DNA of 64,000 nt, taken from assembly GCA_002007465.1 (NCBI GenBank), contig LNAC01000009.1:5854824-5918823 (forward strand), given 5' to 3'. Under the pieces are notes generated by a model. It was given only the letters and a program-made list of their open reading frames with translations, was not told the origin of the DNA and ran no database searches. The position numbers and the translations under genes are program-made. Positions 11,722-24,092 of this stretch are shown here, one piece after another. The DNA comes from Ailurus styani. Lineage: Eukaryota; Chordata; Mammalia; Carnivora; Ailuridae. Position 1 is the stretch's first letter, and each line of letters opens with the position of its first letter.

Positions 11722-12360
11722 CTTTGTGAACATGTGTATTTCTGTAAAATAAAGTAGTGAAAATGGGATCCTTGGGTCAAAATGTGTTCACAGTTTAAAT
11801 GTTGCTAGATACTGTAAACTGTATTCAAGCTGTATATCATCACCAACAATGTATAAGCAATTTTATATTTTCTTAGACCTTCTCCAACACCAAAATAGTC
11901 TCAACATTTTAAATTTTTCTACCATTTTGTTGGATAAGAAATGGTGTATAATCGTTGCTTTACTTTGTGTTTTTATTAGTGACCTTTTTGTTATTCATAC
12001 TATAATCATTATGGCCATCTTTGCTTCGTCATATTCTTTGCCCCTTAGGGGGTTTGCTTATCTTTTTCTTACAATTTGTAGGGTTTCTTTGTGTTTATAA
12101 ATGTGTGTGTGTTTGGGTGTTTGCCTTTTAGAAATTAGACGTTTTATATGAATGCAAATATGACCACCTTTTCCTTAGTGATATCTGGGTTTTATGTTAT
12201 GCTTAGAAAGACTTACCCTCCCCTCAATATAAAAAAATACATATATTCTCCTGTTTTTTATTGTAATGCTTTTCCAGTTCAATTTGTGTATGTGTGTGAT
12301 TAGTTCTTTTATAGCTCATGAAATTCCTGTTTCAAGAACTGTTGACATATTTTTTAGCCA
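11640..12360 (-). repeat. Old L1 3' region with (CA)n
   Basis: 'tcaccaacaatgtataagca', 'tctccaacaccaaaatag' and 'ttttgttggataagaaatgg' follow the reverse-complement order of an old L1 3' region. The 83-residue frame at 11849-12100 lies inside it. Confidence 0.6.
11688..11720 (+). repeat. (CA)16 microsatellite
   Basis: Pure 33-bp ACACAC run inside the old L1. Confidence 0.95.
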
Positions 12361-12527
12361 AAGAAAAAAGTGTGAATTTTTAATTCAGAAAGGTAATAAA
12401 AACTAGGTAGTATGCCCTTTTGGTGGTGATTGCTTTGGGATTATAGACTTGAGACCAGGCTATCCTGGAAACTTACAGTTTCCACTGTCTGGGCTCTAGA
12501 ATTCACCATATACATAAATTTAGAATT

Positions 12528-12725
12528 GTATTTTTTTAAAAAAGATTTTATTTATTTATTTGATAGATAGATCACAAGTAGGCAGGGAGGCAGGCAGAGA
12601 GAGAGAGGAGGAAGCAGGCTCCCTGCTGAGCAGGGAGCCTGATGTGGGGCTTGATCCCAGGACCCTGAGATCATGACCTGAGCAGAAGGCAGAGGCTTTA
12701 ACCCACTGAGCCACCCAGGCGCCCC
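12528..12725 (-). repeat. CAN-SINE with target-site duplication
   Basis: TAAATTTAGAATT occurs at 12515-12527 and 12726-12738. The body is close to the young subfamily ('cacaagtaggcagggaggca'). Confidence 0.95.
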
Positions 12726-12738
12726 TAAATTTAGAATT

Positions 12739-14344
12739 TTAAAGGAGTGGATGGTTTTTTTAATAGACTAGGTTTTCACCTGTTCTTTGTACCTGGCTCC
12801 CACTCCAGAACCCCACCTATATACCTGCCCTAACTCCCTCTCAGAGGTCTGTCCTGTCCGTATCATTTTGCCGAGTGTTAACTTGCAAATCACTGTGACT
12901 CTTGTAGTGAAGCATTTACTATAAAAAGCATCTTACCCATTTTTTTGGTTTAATTTCTTTCTTAGTAAGATCGTTAAAATGGCATTGCTTCAGTGCAGCA
13001 TCTTAGCCTGCAAGTTTAGCAGTTTTTTAATGCTACATTCATCTGAGAATTCTGTGTTATATGATAAAGGATCTAAGTTCTCCAATTTTGTATTAACTTG
13101 ATCTGAAAATAGATGATCAATGAATCCAAGTTTCTTACTTGTGTGAAAAGTGAACTTCACCAGGACTGAGTAAACACAATTAAAAGGCAATACCAGACTT
13201 TGAATCCATAATTACATCATTAGGACCAAAAGGGCAAGTAAAACTGTGAAAGAGCTGTTTTCCAGGAATAAGCTCAAAATGACTGCCTTAATGAATTTGA
13301 GTGTCTCTTGCAAAGAAGTTACAGTGCATCCAAGGAAAAAGGGAGAATTTCAGTGTGCTGCCCAGGTCATTGAAGAGGGGTGAGGATGTTGTTATCTTCA
13401 CAGTAATTTTTGTGCTAGGCTAATTTACAAAGGGGACTTATGCTTTTAGTGGTAGATTTTGTCTATGTCAAGATGAGCCTGAGGCAAAGTTTATTTTTAG
13501 GATCTACTCTCTGAACCTGTTGGACTTGTCTCTCTGGCTTCTGCTGACTTTATCCACCTCTCATCCCATAAACCAGCTATCACCACCTGTCTTAGATTCG
13601 AACTTTTATGGATTGAAAAATGACAGACAAGTAGCTAATCTTAAAAACTGGTCAGTGCTTTTAGGTGACTACCTGAAGGCCAGGTGTCAGGGATATATGA
13701 ATACTAACCAGCATCTTCAGGAAACAAATTGTCTCACCTTGAAAGTTTTCCACTCTGGCTGGTGAGAACAAGAGCTATTCCTGGCCCTGTGTGGGGCCCC
13801 AAAATCATTTCCTCTACTGCCTCTGGGTGGTTCTTTTCCTAGCCTTGTGTCCTTTCCTCACACACATGACTGACTTGTCCTCAGCTGCAGACTCAAGAGA
13901 GCCCTCTGCAGATCTCAGTCACATTCTCTGTGCAGCCCTCTCTCTTCCAGCCCTCTGCCCCATTAACTTCCAGCTTCTCTGGCCTTTCAGACTGTCAGCT
14001 GTGAATCCTCAACTTGGGGAGATTTGTTGGACTGTACATGGGCTCTCCCTTCCTGTGTTCCATCCTGGAAACTCTGAAGGCTATTAGGTGGGGCACTCAC
14101 AGGACTTTTCCTCTATGTTTCCCCTCTCAGGAATCACTAACTGTACTTTGCTTCCTAAAGTCCAATACTTGACAAAGTATAGAAAATAATGACCTTCAAG
14201 TATTATATATACACACAGGGGGAAAAAAAGATATCAGAAATATACCAATGTAACTAGTATTTCTTGTGGTTCTGTCTAGGTAATGAGATTCAGAGTGTTT
14301 TTTTCTTTATATATTTTTTTGTTGTCTGGTTTTGTTTTGTTTTG
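12739..14344. other. Intron, no gene recognised
   Basis: 1.6 kb without CAN-SINE. The open frames at 13520-13765 and 13791-14087 (+) lack splice context, homology or motif. 13510-14110 is somewhat richer in C and T than the flanks. Confidence 0.5.
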
Positions 14345-14440
14345 TTTTTTAAGTAAGCTCTATGCCCAACATGGAGCTTAAACGTGTAACTCTGAGATCA
14401 AGAGTTGCATGCTCTACCAACTGAGCCAGCCAGGTGCCCC
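14345..14440 (-). repeat. CAN-SINE, short tRNA-type
   Basis: 'aagtaagctctatgcccaac' and 'gctctaccaactgagccagc' mark the short form without CT tail, preceded by a (TTTTG)n run. Confidence 0.88.
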
Positions 14441-14519
14441 TGGTTTCTGGGGTTTCTTCCCTACTGAATATATATTACTTTATGATAAGAAAAGAAATAT
14501 TGTCCTAAATTATATTAAC

Positions 14520-14830
14520 TATAAGTTTACTGAGGATTTACTGTATGGCAAGCATCATGTTAAACATTTTTCATAAGATTATCTCTTTTAAAGATTTTAT
14601 TTGTAAATAATCTCCACACTCAACGTGGGGCTCAAACTTAACAACCCCGACTCAAAGTTGCTTGCTCCACTGACTGAGCCAGCCAGGTGCCCCAACATTA
14701 TCTCTTTTTGTTCTCAGAGACTCTATGGAAGAGGTACTGTTAACTCATTTTATAGTTGCTTTACAAAGCAAGTAAAAGCAGGATCCAAAATTTGAATCTA
14801 CATTTAACCCTAGAATTTGCTTTCCTACCC
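14520..14830 (-). repeat. MIR split by a short SINE
   Basis: 'ttactgtatggcaagcatca' lies before the SINE and 'actcattttatagttgcttt' after it, in reverse-complement MIR order. Confidence 0.7.
14587..14693 (-). repeat. CAN-SINE, short tRNA-type
   Basis: 'aataatctccacactcaacg' to 'gagccagccaggtgcccc'. ATTATCTCTTTT occurs on both sides (about 14577-14588 and 14697-14708). Confidence 0.88.
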
Positions 14831-15324
14831 TTTTTATTCTGTTTTCCTACTAAACAATAGTCCTTTACATGAGAGAATGGGAGTTGAGTTCTAGCTTCAA
14901 GATGTCCTGGTGCAGCATAGAAGGTTTATTGTCCCATGTGCTGGAGTATGTATCCCATGTATCTATTCCTTTTTTTCAACATGTTTAAAAGTCAACTTGG
15001 CAAAATTCTAAGTTCCAAAGGCCTGGATCATAATTCAGTATTCTTCAAAGAGGAAGATGAGTGAATATACACAGAGATGCAGCAAGTAGTAGGAAAGTAT
15101 CAGGGAAGCAATGCCCCTTTCCTCAACTTACCAAGCAGTGGTAATTTGACCCTATTGATAGGAAGGATACCCAAAACCTTTGGAATTAGACAGGCTTCCA
15201 GTGGGAAAGTGAGGGCACAAAACTCATGGTTCCTGGAGTTTGGTAAGTCTTCTGTGATATGTAAGCATTGTGTTGTGTTGTTAAAGATAGTTTTAGTTTC
15301 TTTGATCTGTGTACTTACTCTTCT

Positions 15325-15440
15325 TAATCAGTAACCCTGTGGAGTCACTGTTCCTATTTAATGGGTATGGAAATTGAGCTCAGAGAATTGACAGTGCCCT
15401 GCTGAAATTTACCAAACCTGTGCAAGTTGTGTTTGACTTT
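15325..15440 (-). repeat. Probable MIR fragment
   Basis: 'gtaaccctgtggagtcactg' then 'ggaaattgagctcagagaat' resemble the reverse-complement MIR 'fall in tail' segment. Confidence 0.5.
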
Positions 15441-15554
15441 GGTGTTTGACTTTGTCTAACTCCAAAACATGTAATTTCAGACTGCTTTTTATTTTAATTA
15501 GCTGTTTCTGTAGAATTGTGGATTTCTTGGAAGCCTAAGCTTTTTTTCCCCCCC

Positions 15555-16130
15555 AGTTCATCACGAGTGAATCAAGCATCCATTTTGTGCTAGTCTCTGT
15601 GGTAGGTACCAGGAATACAGAGATGAATCAGATTTTGTTCCTGTTCTTATAATACTCACAGATCTATGGATAGGCAGGCATACGAAAAGATGAAATTATA
15701 AAAATTAATAGGATTAGAACCATTAGGATAGAGAAAAATTGATGATTGTAATGTCTGAATTAGCTGAGAATTAAATAATTCATGAAACTAGCCAGGCAGA
15801 AGGAACAGTGCATGCAAAGGCACACTGGGGAAACTGTAATAACACTATTTATTGAGAACATTGAGAATATAAGAAGAGAGAATAGAGAGGTTGATGAGGG
15901 TCTTGATCATGAAGGCCCTTGTAAGCTTGGGGGAGGGTGTTTTATTCTGAAAGCAATGACAGATTTGAAGTGGGAATGTCAGGGTTTTGTTTGAGTTTTA
16001 GAAAGTAGCCAGAGTAGAGAATGGATGGCGGGGGGCAGGGGGGTGGGTATGATGAGACAGGGATGGAGAAAAGACATGTAGAACAAATAGGAACTAACAA
16101 GACATACCTATAATGAAGTTCTTGAAATAA
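15555..16130 (-). repeat. L2 fragments
   Basis: 'gtgctagtctctgtggtagg' to 'tgttcttataatactcacag' is the reverse-complement L2 3' end. 'aggaacagtgcatgcaaagg' and 'aggcccttgtaagcttggg' continue into the L2 interior. It includes a G-rich stretch at 16028-16048. Confidence 0.7.
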
Positions 16131-16140
16131 ATCAGATGAG

Positions 16141-16357
16141 GGCGCCTGGGTGGCTCAGTGGGTTAAGTAAGCCTCTACCTTCCACTGGGGTCATGATCTC
16201 AGGGTCCTGGGGTCCTGGGATCGAGTCCCACATCCGGCTCTCTGCTCAGCTGGGAGCCTGTTTCCCCCTCTCTCTGCCTGCCTCTCTGCCTACTTGTGAT
16301 CTCTCTCTCTCTTTCTCTGTCAAATAAATAAATAAAATCTTAAAAAAAAAAAAAAAA
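16141..16357 (+). repeat. CAN-SINE with target-site duplication
   Basis: AAATCAGATGAG lies at 16129-16140 and 16364-16375. The tail ends in A16. A small duplication 'gggtcctgggg' sits in the body. Confidence 0.95.
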
Positions 16358-16375
16358 GGAAAGAAATCAGATGAG

Positions 16376-17500
16376 AGGTAATGGTGGCCAAGAATAGTAC
16401 AGTGGAGATGAAAATAAATATATGGGTTCAGGAAGATTTATTTGTTTTACTTTATATTATTTATTTTATACATACATAGAAATACATAAAGTTATATAAT
16501 GAACCCATGTACCTAGCCTCAGAAGCTGTCATCTGGTCTCAGCTGTCTATCTAATTGTGTCTCATCCATATATCCACTCACTTTCTCCCTGTCCATATTA
16601 TGTTAAAGCAAATCTTAGGTATGATACTATTTCATCCATTAAGATCCAGTATATATCTCTAAAAGATTTTTTATCTACAGATTTCTTCTCCATCTTTTTT
16701 TCCTTCTAATTTGAGAGATTGAGTAATATGTCTTGTTGAGTTTACCACAGCCTAGATTTTGCTAATTGCATCTTTGCGTTATAGATAAATATGTTCCTCT
16801 GTAATAGTTTTTTTTATTTTAGTAGTTGGATCTAAAGGCTTGACTACTGTTTCATGGGGGTGTTGAGTTCTTAAATTAGAAGATATATTACTGTCTTGTT
16901 CTCTTGTTATTTTAGCTGTTGGTGGTCAATAACTAGGATCCATTATTTCATAATAATATTCTTTTTTTTTAAGAATTTATTTATTTATTTGACAGAGAGA
17001 AACACAGTGAGAGAGGGAATGCAAACAGGGGGAGTGGAAGAGAGGGAAGCAGGCTCCCTGCTGAGCAGGGAGCCCGATCCTGGGCTCAGTCCTCGGAACC
17101 TGGGATCATGACCTGAGCCAAAGGGCATCCAGGCGCCCCTTACAGTAATATTCTAATTCCAGTATTTTTTGTTCATTTATTTGCTGGAATGCTTCTATGG
17201 AGAGAAATTTTTCCATGCTATTTATTACCCTGTGGTATATTTCACCTAGGAAAGGCATGATTCTTTCCCTTTATGTAAAAATTTTCAAAATGCTGTTAGT
17301 TCCCTGACATCTTTCAGTGGTGGCAAATTAATTTTTTTGGAATCATTAATAATTTTGAATTTAAACATTTGTGCTTCCGTTAATTGTATCCTTTTTTTAA
17401 AGGATACTCAAATTGTCCCATCTTTGGTTAGAGAGTGAATGTTTTGGCAGCTTTTTGAGGGGATAGAAAAGAGGAATGATGACAGATTGAATGTGGGTGA
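16376..17500. repeat. Old interspersed repeat remnants, family uncertain
   Basis: 'gaacccatgtacctagcctc', 'aaagcaaatcttaggtatga' and 'cccatctttggttagagagt' resemble old L1-type 3' sequence. A CAN-SINE at 16961-17139 interrupts it. Confidence 0.4.
16961..17139 (-). repeat. CAN-SINE with internal deletion
   Basis: The head is shortened: 'aaagggcatccaggcgcccc' lacks the usual 'ttaacc.actgagcca' segment, so part of the tRNA-like region is gone. Confidence 0.9.
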
Positions 17501-17760
17501 GGTCAAAGGGGGGAAAAGAGTCTAGGAAAGAGTCCTTTTGGCTTGGGAGTTGAGGCCATTCACTGAAACAGGGAGCACAGAAAGAAGAGCAGGTTTTAAA
17601 GAGAGGATGTGTCTGGACATGTCTGAGGTGCTTATGATTTCTATCTAGGTGGAGATGCCCAGAAGGCAGCTAGATACCAAGATGTAAGGCTCGGGGGAGC
17701 AATCCATGACTCCAGGACCCAGGATAGGGCTCAGTTGCTATGTGTAGTTGACTCAGATTA
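17500..17760 (-). repeat. L2 interior fragment
   Basis: 'ctatctaggtggagatgccc', then 'agaaggcagctagatacca', are typical of reverse-complement L2 interior sequence. Confidence 0.6.
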
Positions 17761-18192
17761 GGATTATGTGTGTTATATTTTGTTTGATAAAAATCAGTCT
17801 CTTTGCTGTCAGAAGCCACTTTCTACCCCAAAGCAAGATTAGTAAGCCTCTATTGCCTTCTCTTTTTGTTGTGCCTATCCTTAGAGAGTCAGGTTCAATC
17901 TCTAGTAGAGTAGGAAGGACAGGGATTGTTGCAGGTAGGATTGCCACTTGGCTGGTTTACAACTGGTTCTGTTGGTTTTCAGATTTATTACACTTAGTCC
18001 CCTCAATTAGAGGAGAGCTGTGTGTATGGGTAGGATTTACTGGAATTGGAATTGAGACTGGGTGAACTGGTTTTGGCTTTGCAGGAGTGGCCTAGTATAA
18101 CCCTTTTTGTGAATATTTGTATTCTTGACATTTTCTTTTCTTCTTCCATATTCCCACTCTCTGAAGTGTAACTATTTTCCTTTCTTCCTCCC
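17761..18192. other. Intron, no gene recognised
   Basis: Frames on both strands (105 residues + and 64 residues -) overlap each other and have no motif or codon signal. Confidence 0.45.
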
Positions 18193-19205
18193 TTTAGTCA
18201 ACAAATATTCATTAAGCACCTGTTTTATGTCAGGTACTGGGAATACACCGGGAACGTAATGGTGAACAAGAATAAGGGGTATAGTCTCTGCCCTCGTATA
18301 GCTTGGAATCTAACAGAAGATATACATGTTAATCAAAAGATCACCAGCAACATGACTCCACACTAAAATAGGAACTCTGCAAATAGGACGTATTGGCTAG
18401 AAATCTTATACAACTAGTGCTGGACCTTCATTTATTGGAAGATTCAGTGTCACGTAGGCTTACAAATCGTAGAAAACAGAGGGCCTGACACGTAAAGGAC
18501 TCTGAAGTAGAGTTCATCCAGGGGGAAAAAAATTCCTCTAAAGTAAGGTAAAAGAGTTAGAAAATGTGGAAGTGAAATAGAATATTAACACATGATTAAG
18601 TTTAACAAAAGAACTGCACACTATCCATCCACCCACACAACAATACACCAAGAGCCTTCTAATTGCTTTAACTTTTATGAATGCCTGCGAGCTGCTAAAC
18701 CCAAGACTGGACCCTAGGATTACCAATGCTTGACTCTTTGGGGGGTACATTCAGATTAATAAGGAATATAGTACTATATATAAAAATACTAAGTGATTTG
18801 TATTGTCATGGTGTATTTTGGGGATCCAGGCGGAATGGAAGAAGGGTGTGATTTGACTTTGTCTGATTTGAAGGCTGATAGGTTGGAGTCTTAGAATGCC
18901 TCACAGAGCAGGTGATATTTAAATTGATTCCATAAAGATGAGTAAGTAGCAGTGGAAGCAATAAGGAAGTAGTAAGAAGAGTTATTCTAGGCAGATGGAA
19001 TAGTAGCATGCTTTCACTACAAGTGGGTCAGTATGGCTGGAGTGATGTGCACTTACAGAGTGTGGTGATAGATGAAGCTAGAGAGATCAGCAGGGGCTGG
19101 ATTATAGAGGATGTGGGGAGTGTGGACCTTTATTCTATAGCTGAGATTATGCCACAGTTACTGGTGGTGGTGGGGAAAAGGGTGATGGTGGTAGTGGTGG
19201 TGTAC
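18193..19205 (-). repeat. L2, fragmented
   Basis: 'aacaaatattcattaagcac', 'ggtactgggaatacacc' and 'gccctcgtatagcttggaat' give the reverse-complement L2 3' end. 'attctaggcagatggaatag' and 'ggggctggattatagagga' continue the L2 interior after a diverged middle. It ends in GGT-rich repeats at about 19162-19201. Confidence 0.65.
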
Positions 19206-19825
19206 CTTACAGGCCTTTGCCCAGATTCCTCTCTTACATGAAACTTAATTACTTATTGACAGAAACCTCTAGTGTTACCTGACTTTTCCCCCCCTCTGGG
19301 TTAGGCAGATGGAGGGATAGAAAATGAAACAAACTATTTGTCAGGGTTGAGACTAGAGTTTGTCCAAAAACTACTGGACTTAAGTGGTTTTCCTTTTTAG
19401 AAGCACCAAAAGAGAAAAGTTATCTGTCCATTTGACCTGTCCCTAAGTCTTGTTTTTACTACATAAATCTCTTTGTCTCTCTTTTTTTAACTTCATTTGC
19501 ACATGAGGCTTAATAACAGTTTGAGCTATTGCTATATACAGAGCTACAGTGTTTATTTCCATTACCCTCTGGGCTGGCCTGGGTCTAAATTGTGAAGAAG
19601 ATCAACAGCCAGGCGTGGTATATGGGATGATTAAGTCCAGCCTTTTCAGACTTCTCAGGAGACATAATAGTTGGCTACATTTTTGTTTGTATATATTTTG
19701 TTTGTTTGAACTGTATGTCTGGTTCTTTTTCTTTTCATTCAAAGGCGACTGATTTATTCATACTATAATCCGTTCTTCATTGTGGTTCTTTATAATTTTA
19801 TATACAAAATCTTGACTGGAGGATT
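19206..19825. other. Intron, no gene recognised
   Basis: AT-rich sequence with no recognised element. A SINE pair follows. Confidence 0.45.
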
Positions 19826-20268
19826 ATTTTTTATTAAAGATTTTATTTATTTATTTGACAGGGAGATAGAGAGAGCCAGAGAGCACAAGCTGGGGGAATG
19901 ACAGAGGGAGAAGGAGAAGCAGGCTCCCCACTGAGCAGGGAGCCTGATGTGGGGCTCAGTCCCAGGTCCTTGGGATCATTTTTTATTTTATTTTATTTAT
20001 TTATTTTTTAAAGATTTTATTTATTCATTTGACACAGAGAGAGAGATCACAAGTAGGCAGAGAGGCAGGCAGAGAGAGGAGAGAGGAGGAAGCAGGCTCC
20101 CTGCTGAGCAGAGAGCCCGATGTGGGCCTCGATCCCAGGACCCTGGGATCATGACCTGAGCCGAAGGCAGCGGCTTTAACCCACTGAGCCACCCAGGCGC
20201 CCCGGTCCTTGGGATCATGACTTGAGCCTAAGGCAGACACTTAACTGACTGACCCACCCAGGCGCCCC
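19826..20268 (-). repeat. CAN-SINE interrupted by a second CAN-SINE
   Basis: The outer copy is split at 19980-20203. Its left part (tail and body) and right part ('atgacttgagcctaaggcag' to 'cccaggcgcccc') join in register once the inner copy is removed. Confidence 0.96.
19980..20203 (-). repeat. Young CAN-SINE nested in a CAN-SINE
   Basis: Flanked by the perfect duplication GGTCCTTGGGATCAT at 19965-19979 and 20204-20218, both inside the outer SINE. This orders the two insertions. Confidence 0.97.
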
Positions 20269-20289
20269 TATGGAGATTTTTGTTTAATG

Positions 20290-20560
20290 GAGGGAGGGCT
20301 TATTCTTTCCAGGTTCTTCAATCTGTGGTTGGGAAACTGATTTAATTAAATGCCCTAACCATATTTAAATTGCCTTGATTGTCTCAAAAATATCTTTCTA
20401 CACTTGATTTGTGCAAATCAGGATCCAGATAAGCTCTATACATTGCATTTGGTTGCTATATATAAGGTGATTTTTAAATCACACCGTCTTTTCTTCCGTA
20501 AGGCAGTCATGTTACTTTTCTGCATACAGATTTCATTCTTGACTTTATTGCATAGGTATT
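20290..20560. repeat. Old interspersed repeat, family uncertain
   Basis: 'gtgcaaatcaggatccagat' and 'cattgcatttggttgctata' are a common old mammalian repeat motif. Similar text occurs at the window end (63970-64000). Confidence 0.5.
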
Positions 20561-21695
20561 AAAAAGTATTAAAAAGTCTTTTGAGATCTTCCCAGTTCTA
20601 TTCATCACTTCAAGTCCTGAAATACCTTTGCTACCTGTCTACTTGCAGAACTACAAGGTTCAGTCAAATGTAAGGCCCTCTCTATAGCTTCCCACTCCAA
20701 TCTAATGAATTACACATTCTTCTGTGTTTCCTTAACACTTGGTACTCACTTCTGTTATACCACTCATAACATCCAATTGTCAGTTTCTGTTTAGCACGTT
20801 TGTACTATAAGTGAGTTAGTGTAGAGGGGTAGAAAATGAAGCTGGAGAAAGCAGCTAGTGAGCACCTCTAGGGTTAGGATCACATTATATTAATTTCAGT
20901 TATCTCAGGCAGCATAGTGCCCCGCTTATAGGAGTGAGGATGAATTGGACGAAAACCCCCAATTTCTGAAATATTTTTAGTTTCCAACTCAGAGTTACTT
21001 TGTTTGTTTCTTGTTTCCTGAACTATGAATTCCTTTCTCCAACTCCACAATAAAAGGCAAAACTGGAAATCATATCTAAGTATGTTCTTTGTTGTTCTGT
21101 TCTTTTTCTACACTCAAGAAGTTTGCTTATTAGTCCTAGATAGTATGGATTTCACCTGGCTATGTTTCCTTATTCCTATTCAGTTGAATTCAACTCTTTC
21201 CCTTGCCATAGGGGATGTCTGTATCAAAGATCTGACAGATGAGAAACTGAGACTTGGACTCTTGTTTTTTGTTGTTTGCAAGGTCAAAAAGGAATTTAAA
21301 ATATTCTGTGCATATTTCTTATTTTCCGAAATGGATAGAGATTTTCTAACAAGGCCTCCTCCATCACAGTGGTCACTTGGCTTTCACTTTGCATCACACT
21401 TTCGCTGAAACTTCTTAAAATTAAGTCTGAACTGATTCTAGTGATTGGGTGGCCATTAGAATGGCTCTCTTTTGTTTTACATTGAAAGACCAAACATATT
21501 AAATCCTGATACCTCCCTTTAGCTTCAGAATCTTCAGTCTTCTTTGAAAGCTGCCATTTGGATAATAAACAAACAGATGGGAAATAATGTTGAATAGTAA
21601 CATCTAAGAAGAGGGTTTGTTTTTTTCTGTTCAAGATATGTGATATATGGAAGAAATAAGGGACTAGGATATTTTCTTCTTTTTTGGTCTTATGA
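20561..21695. other. Intron, no gene recognised
   Basis: 1.1 kb without SINE. A 127-residue + frame (21025-21408) and a 112-residue - frame (21296-21634) overlap. Neither shows a family motif or splice structure. Confidence 0.5.
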
Positions 21696-21704
21696 CTCCT
21701 GCCT

Positions 21705-21795
21705 CTTCCTTTCTTTGGGCCTCAGTTTCCCCATCTATAAAATGAAAAGTGGAACCAGTCTCTTGTAAAATTAACTAAGGTTCTGCCATAATTCA
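21705..21795 (+). repeat. MIR core fragment
   Basis: 'gggcctcagtttccccatct' is followed by 'ataaaatgaaaagtggaacc'. Confidence 0.75.
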
Positions 21796-21980
21796 GACTC
21801 AAACTTTTGAATTCCGTTAGATATGCAGAATGTAAATGGTTAGATATAGAATTTTGTTCATCTACTTTTTTCTACATTACAAAGCTAGTGTTAGGAAGTA
21901 AAAATGTTGCTGGTTTCTTATTTTCTTTTCCCATTCATAAATTCTAGGAATCCTTTCAATGTTTTAAAATTATTTTTCTT

Positions 21981-22173
21981 GGGATGCCTAGGTGGCTCAG
22001 TCGGTTAAGCGGCTGCCTTTATATCAGGTCATGATCCCAGGATCCTGGGATTGAGTTCTGCATCTGGCTCCTTGCTCAGGGGGGAGTCTGCTTCTCCCTC
22101 TGCCTGCCACTCCCCGCTCTTGTGCTCTCGCGTGCTCTCTTTCTCTGACAAATAAATAAAATCTTTAAAAAAT
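21981..22173 (+). repeat. CAN-SINE with target-site duplication
   Basis: AAAATTATTTTTCTT lies at 21966-21980 and 22174-22188, perfectly duplicated. Confidence 0.96.
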
Positions 22174-22470
22174 AAAATTATTTTTCTTTTATGCAGTTGT
22201 TTTTAACAATCTTACTGGGACCCCCAGTTAAGATTTACAGTTTGTCTTTTGCATTCATGTGGCAAGTGAGATGTATGTTCATGTTCTCTTTCCCCTTCCT
22301 CCCAATAGAACCTGTAAAGGACTTAAAAAAAAAAACCTGTGGGACTGAGGATGCTGAAGAATATGACTTTGTATCCGAAGATTAAGATTTACCCACCTTC
22401 TTAAGCTATGTTAAAGATTTATTCCCAGGCTTATGGGTATATCAAAGATTATTACTCAAACCCGCCCTTA

Positions 22471-22700
22471 GGGGCACCTGAGCGGCTCAGTTGGTTAAGC
22501 CGCTGCCTTTGGCTCAGATCACAATCCCAGAGTCCTGGCATTGAGTCCCACATCAGGCTCCCTGCTCAATGGGCAGCGTGCTTCTCCCTCTTCACCACTT
22601 GTGCTCTCTCATGTGTGCTCTCTCATATGTGTTCTCTCTCGTCTCTCAAATAAATAAATAAATAAATAAATAAATATTAAAAAGAGAGAGAGAGAGAGAG
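22471..22700 (+). repeat. CAN-SINE with (AAAT)n and (GA)n tail
   Basis: The head is 'ggggcacctgagcggctcag'. The tail has about seven AAAT units followed by (GA)n at about 22684-22700, an unusual extension. Likely target copies are CCGCCCTTA and CTGCCCTTA. Confidence 0.92.
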
Positions 22701-24039
22701 CAAGAACTGCCCTTAAAAATCAAGGGCATTGCTTTAGTCTTGATCTGGGAGCCGGATGAAGAGCTTCCCATTTCATCTTTCCTCCAAAAGTTGGTGCAAT
22801 GAAGCAAAGATGCTTACTACATGTACTCTGTTGTATTCAGGTACTGAGTTTTAGATATACCTGTGTCCTTCAGAGAGACAGAGAGTTGCCCTTTGAGTAA
22901 GTGTTCCCAATTGAATAGCTTTTTGCTGGTAGACTTTCCCCTTGTTCAGATTTTCCCCCTCATTCTTTTTATAGTCATTACTAAAATTATAAGAGCTGCA
23001 TTAAGTTCCACAGGGACTGTGAAGAAAATGTCTATTAATCTCTTGGAGGAGTGGGAAAACTGGTCGATGTGTTTGTTTGGGGGTGAGGTATGTGGTGGCA
23101 GTGGCAGAACATATATTTTTAGGCAGACAAATCATAGCCTTTTCTCCTCTAAATCATTGGTTACTTTCTCTTTAGGTCCTACTTTGTAAGATGACCCTAA
23201 TGGTCTCTATTGGTTGGAAAAAAACCTCTCGTAACTGTGGTAGCAATATTCAGTTTATATGGCTGCCAAGAGACAGATTCCACTTGCACCCCAAGAAGGG
23301 TCTCCTTTTCTGGAACATTGCTATAAAATGTGCTTGGCCTTAAGTTATTCCCAAAGCTAGGCTAGGGAGAAAGGAGATTTCATGGGGTGAAACATTTTGC
23401 ACAGTCAAAAAGAATTTATCCCTGACATCAGTTGGTCTTTAGGTCATACCACCTTCTCCGAGGAATTCGCCCTGCAATTAGTGTTCTGCTATCTGAATGG
23501 ATAGCTGAATGTTTGACATCATATGTCATTAGCATATGGCTCAGAATTACCATCCTCTGCAGCTCTGTGGCAGGGTTTGAGCATATATATAAGCATGCAT
23601 ACTCTGCCGTGTTACTGGTATGGTTCACCAACAAAGAGGCATAGCACAAGATTGCTTAAGATCTTAGGAGTTTTAAGGGAATGAAGCAGGTAGCTTACTT
23701 TAAAGATTTAAGCTTTTCGCTGGGGGCAGGGGATGGTATTTCTAACCTTTGTGCTCTCTAAAAGGATTTTGCAGACCTAGTTTTCTTTCTCTACGTTCTT
23801 TCAGACTAGTGCTATAACCAGAGCATGGAAATTAAGGACCAAAATTAAAAAGCGAACCCTGCAAAATAACTCAGAGCTCCACGTTTTAATTTTCTCAGAA
23901 GAATTTGCCTTGTCGTTGTTTATTATAATGACAAAAAGCAGGGAATCCCAGTCTTACCCTCCCCCCCAAATACATGCATAACATGGAGCTTTTGCTTTGT
24001 CTTTTCCTTGTGCCAAATATTTCAACTCTAAATTTTCTA

Positions 24040-24092
24040 ATCCAGAATATAGAGTATAGAATAGAGAGTATAGAAAATAGAGTATAGATTAG
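24040..24092 (+). repeat. Imperfect tandem repeat (ATAGAGTATAGAA)n
   Basis: Four imperfect units built on 'agagtatagaa' in about 50 bp, inside the SINE-free interval. Confidence 0.75.

Noticed and set aside
21025..21634. 127-residue plus and 112-residue minus frames, overlapping
   Set aside because: No recognisable domain. Open on both strands, as expected by chance in AT-rich intron.
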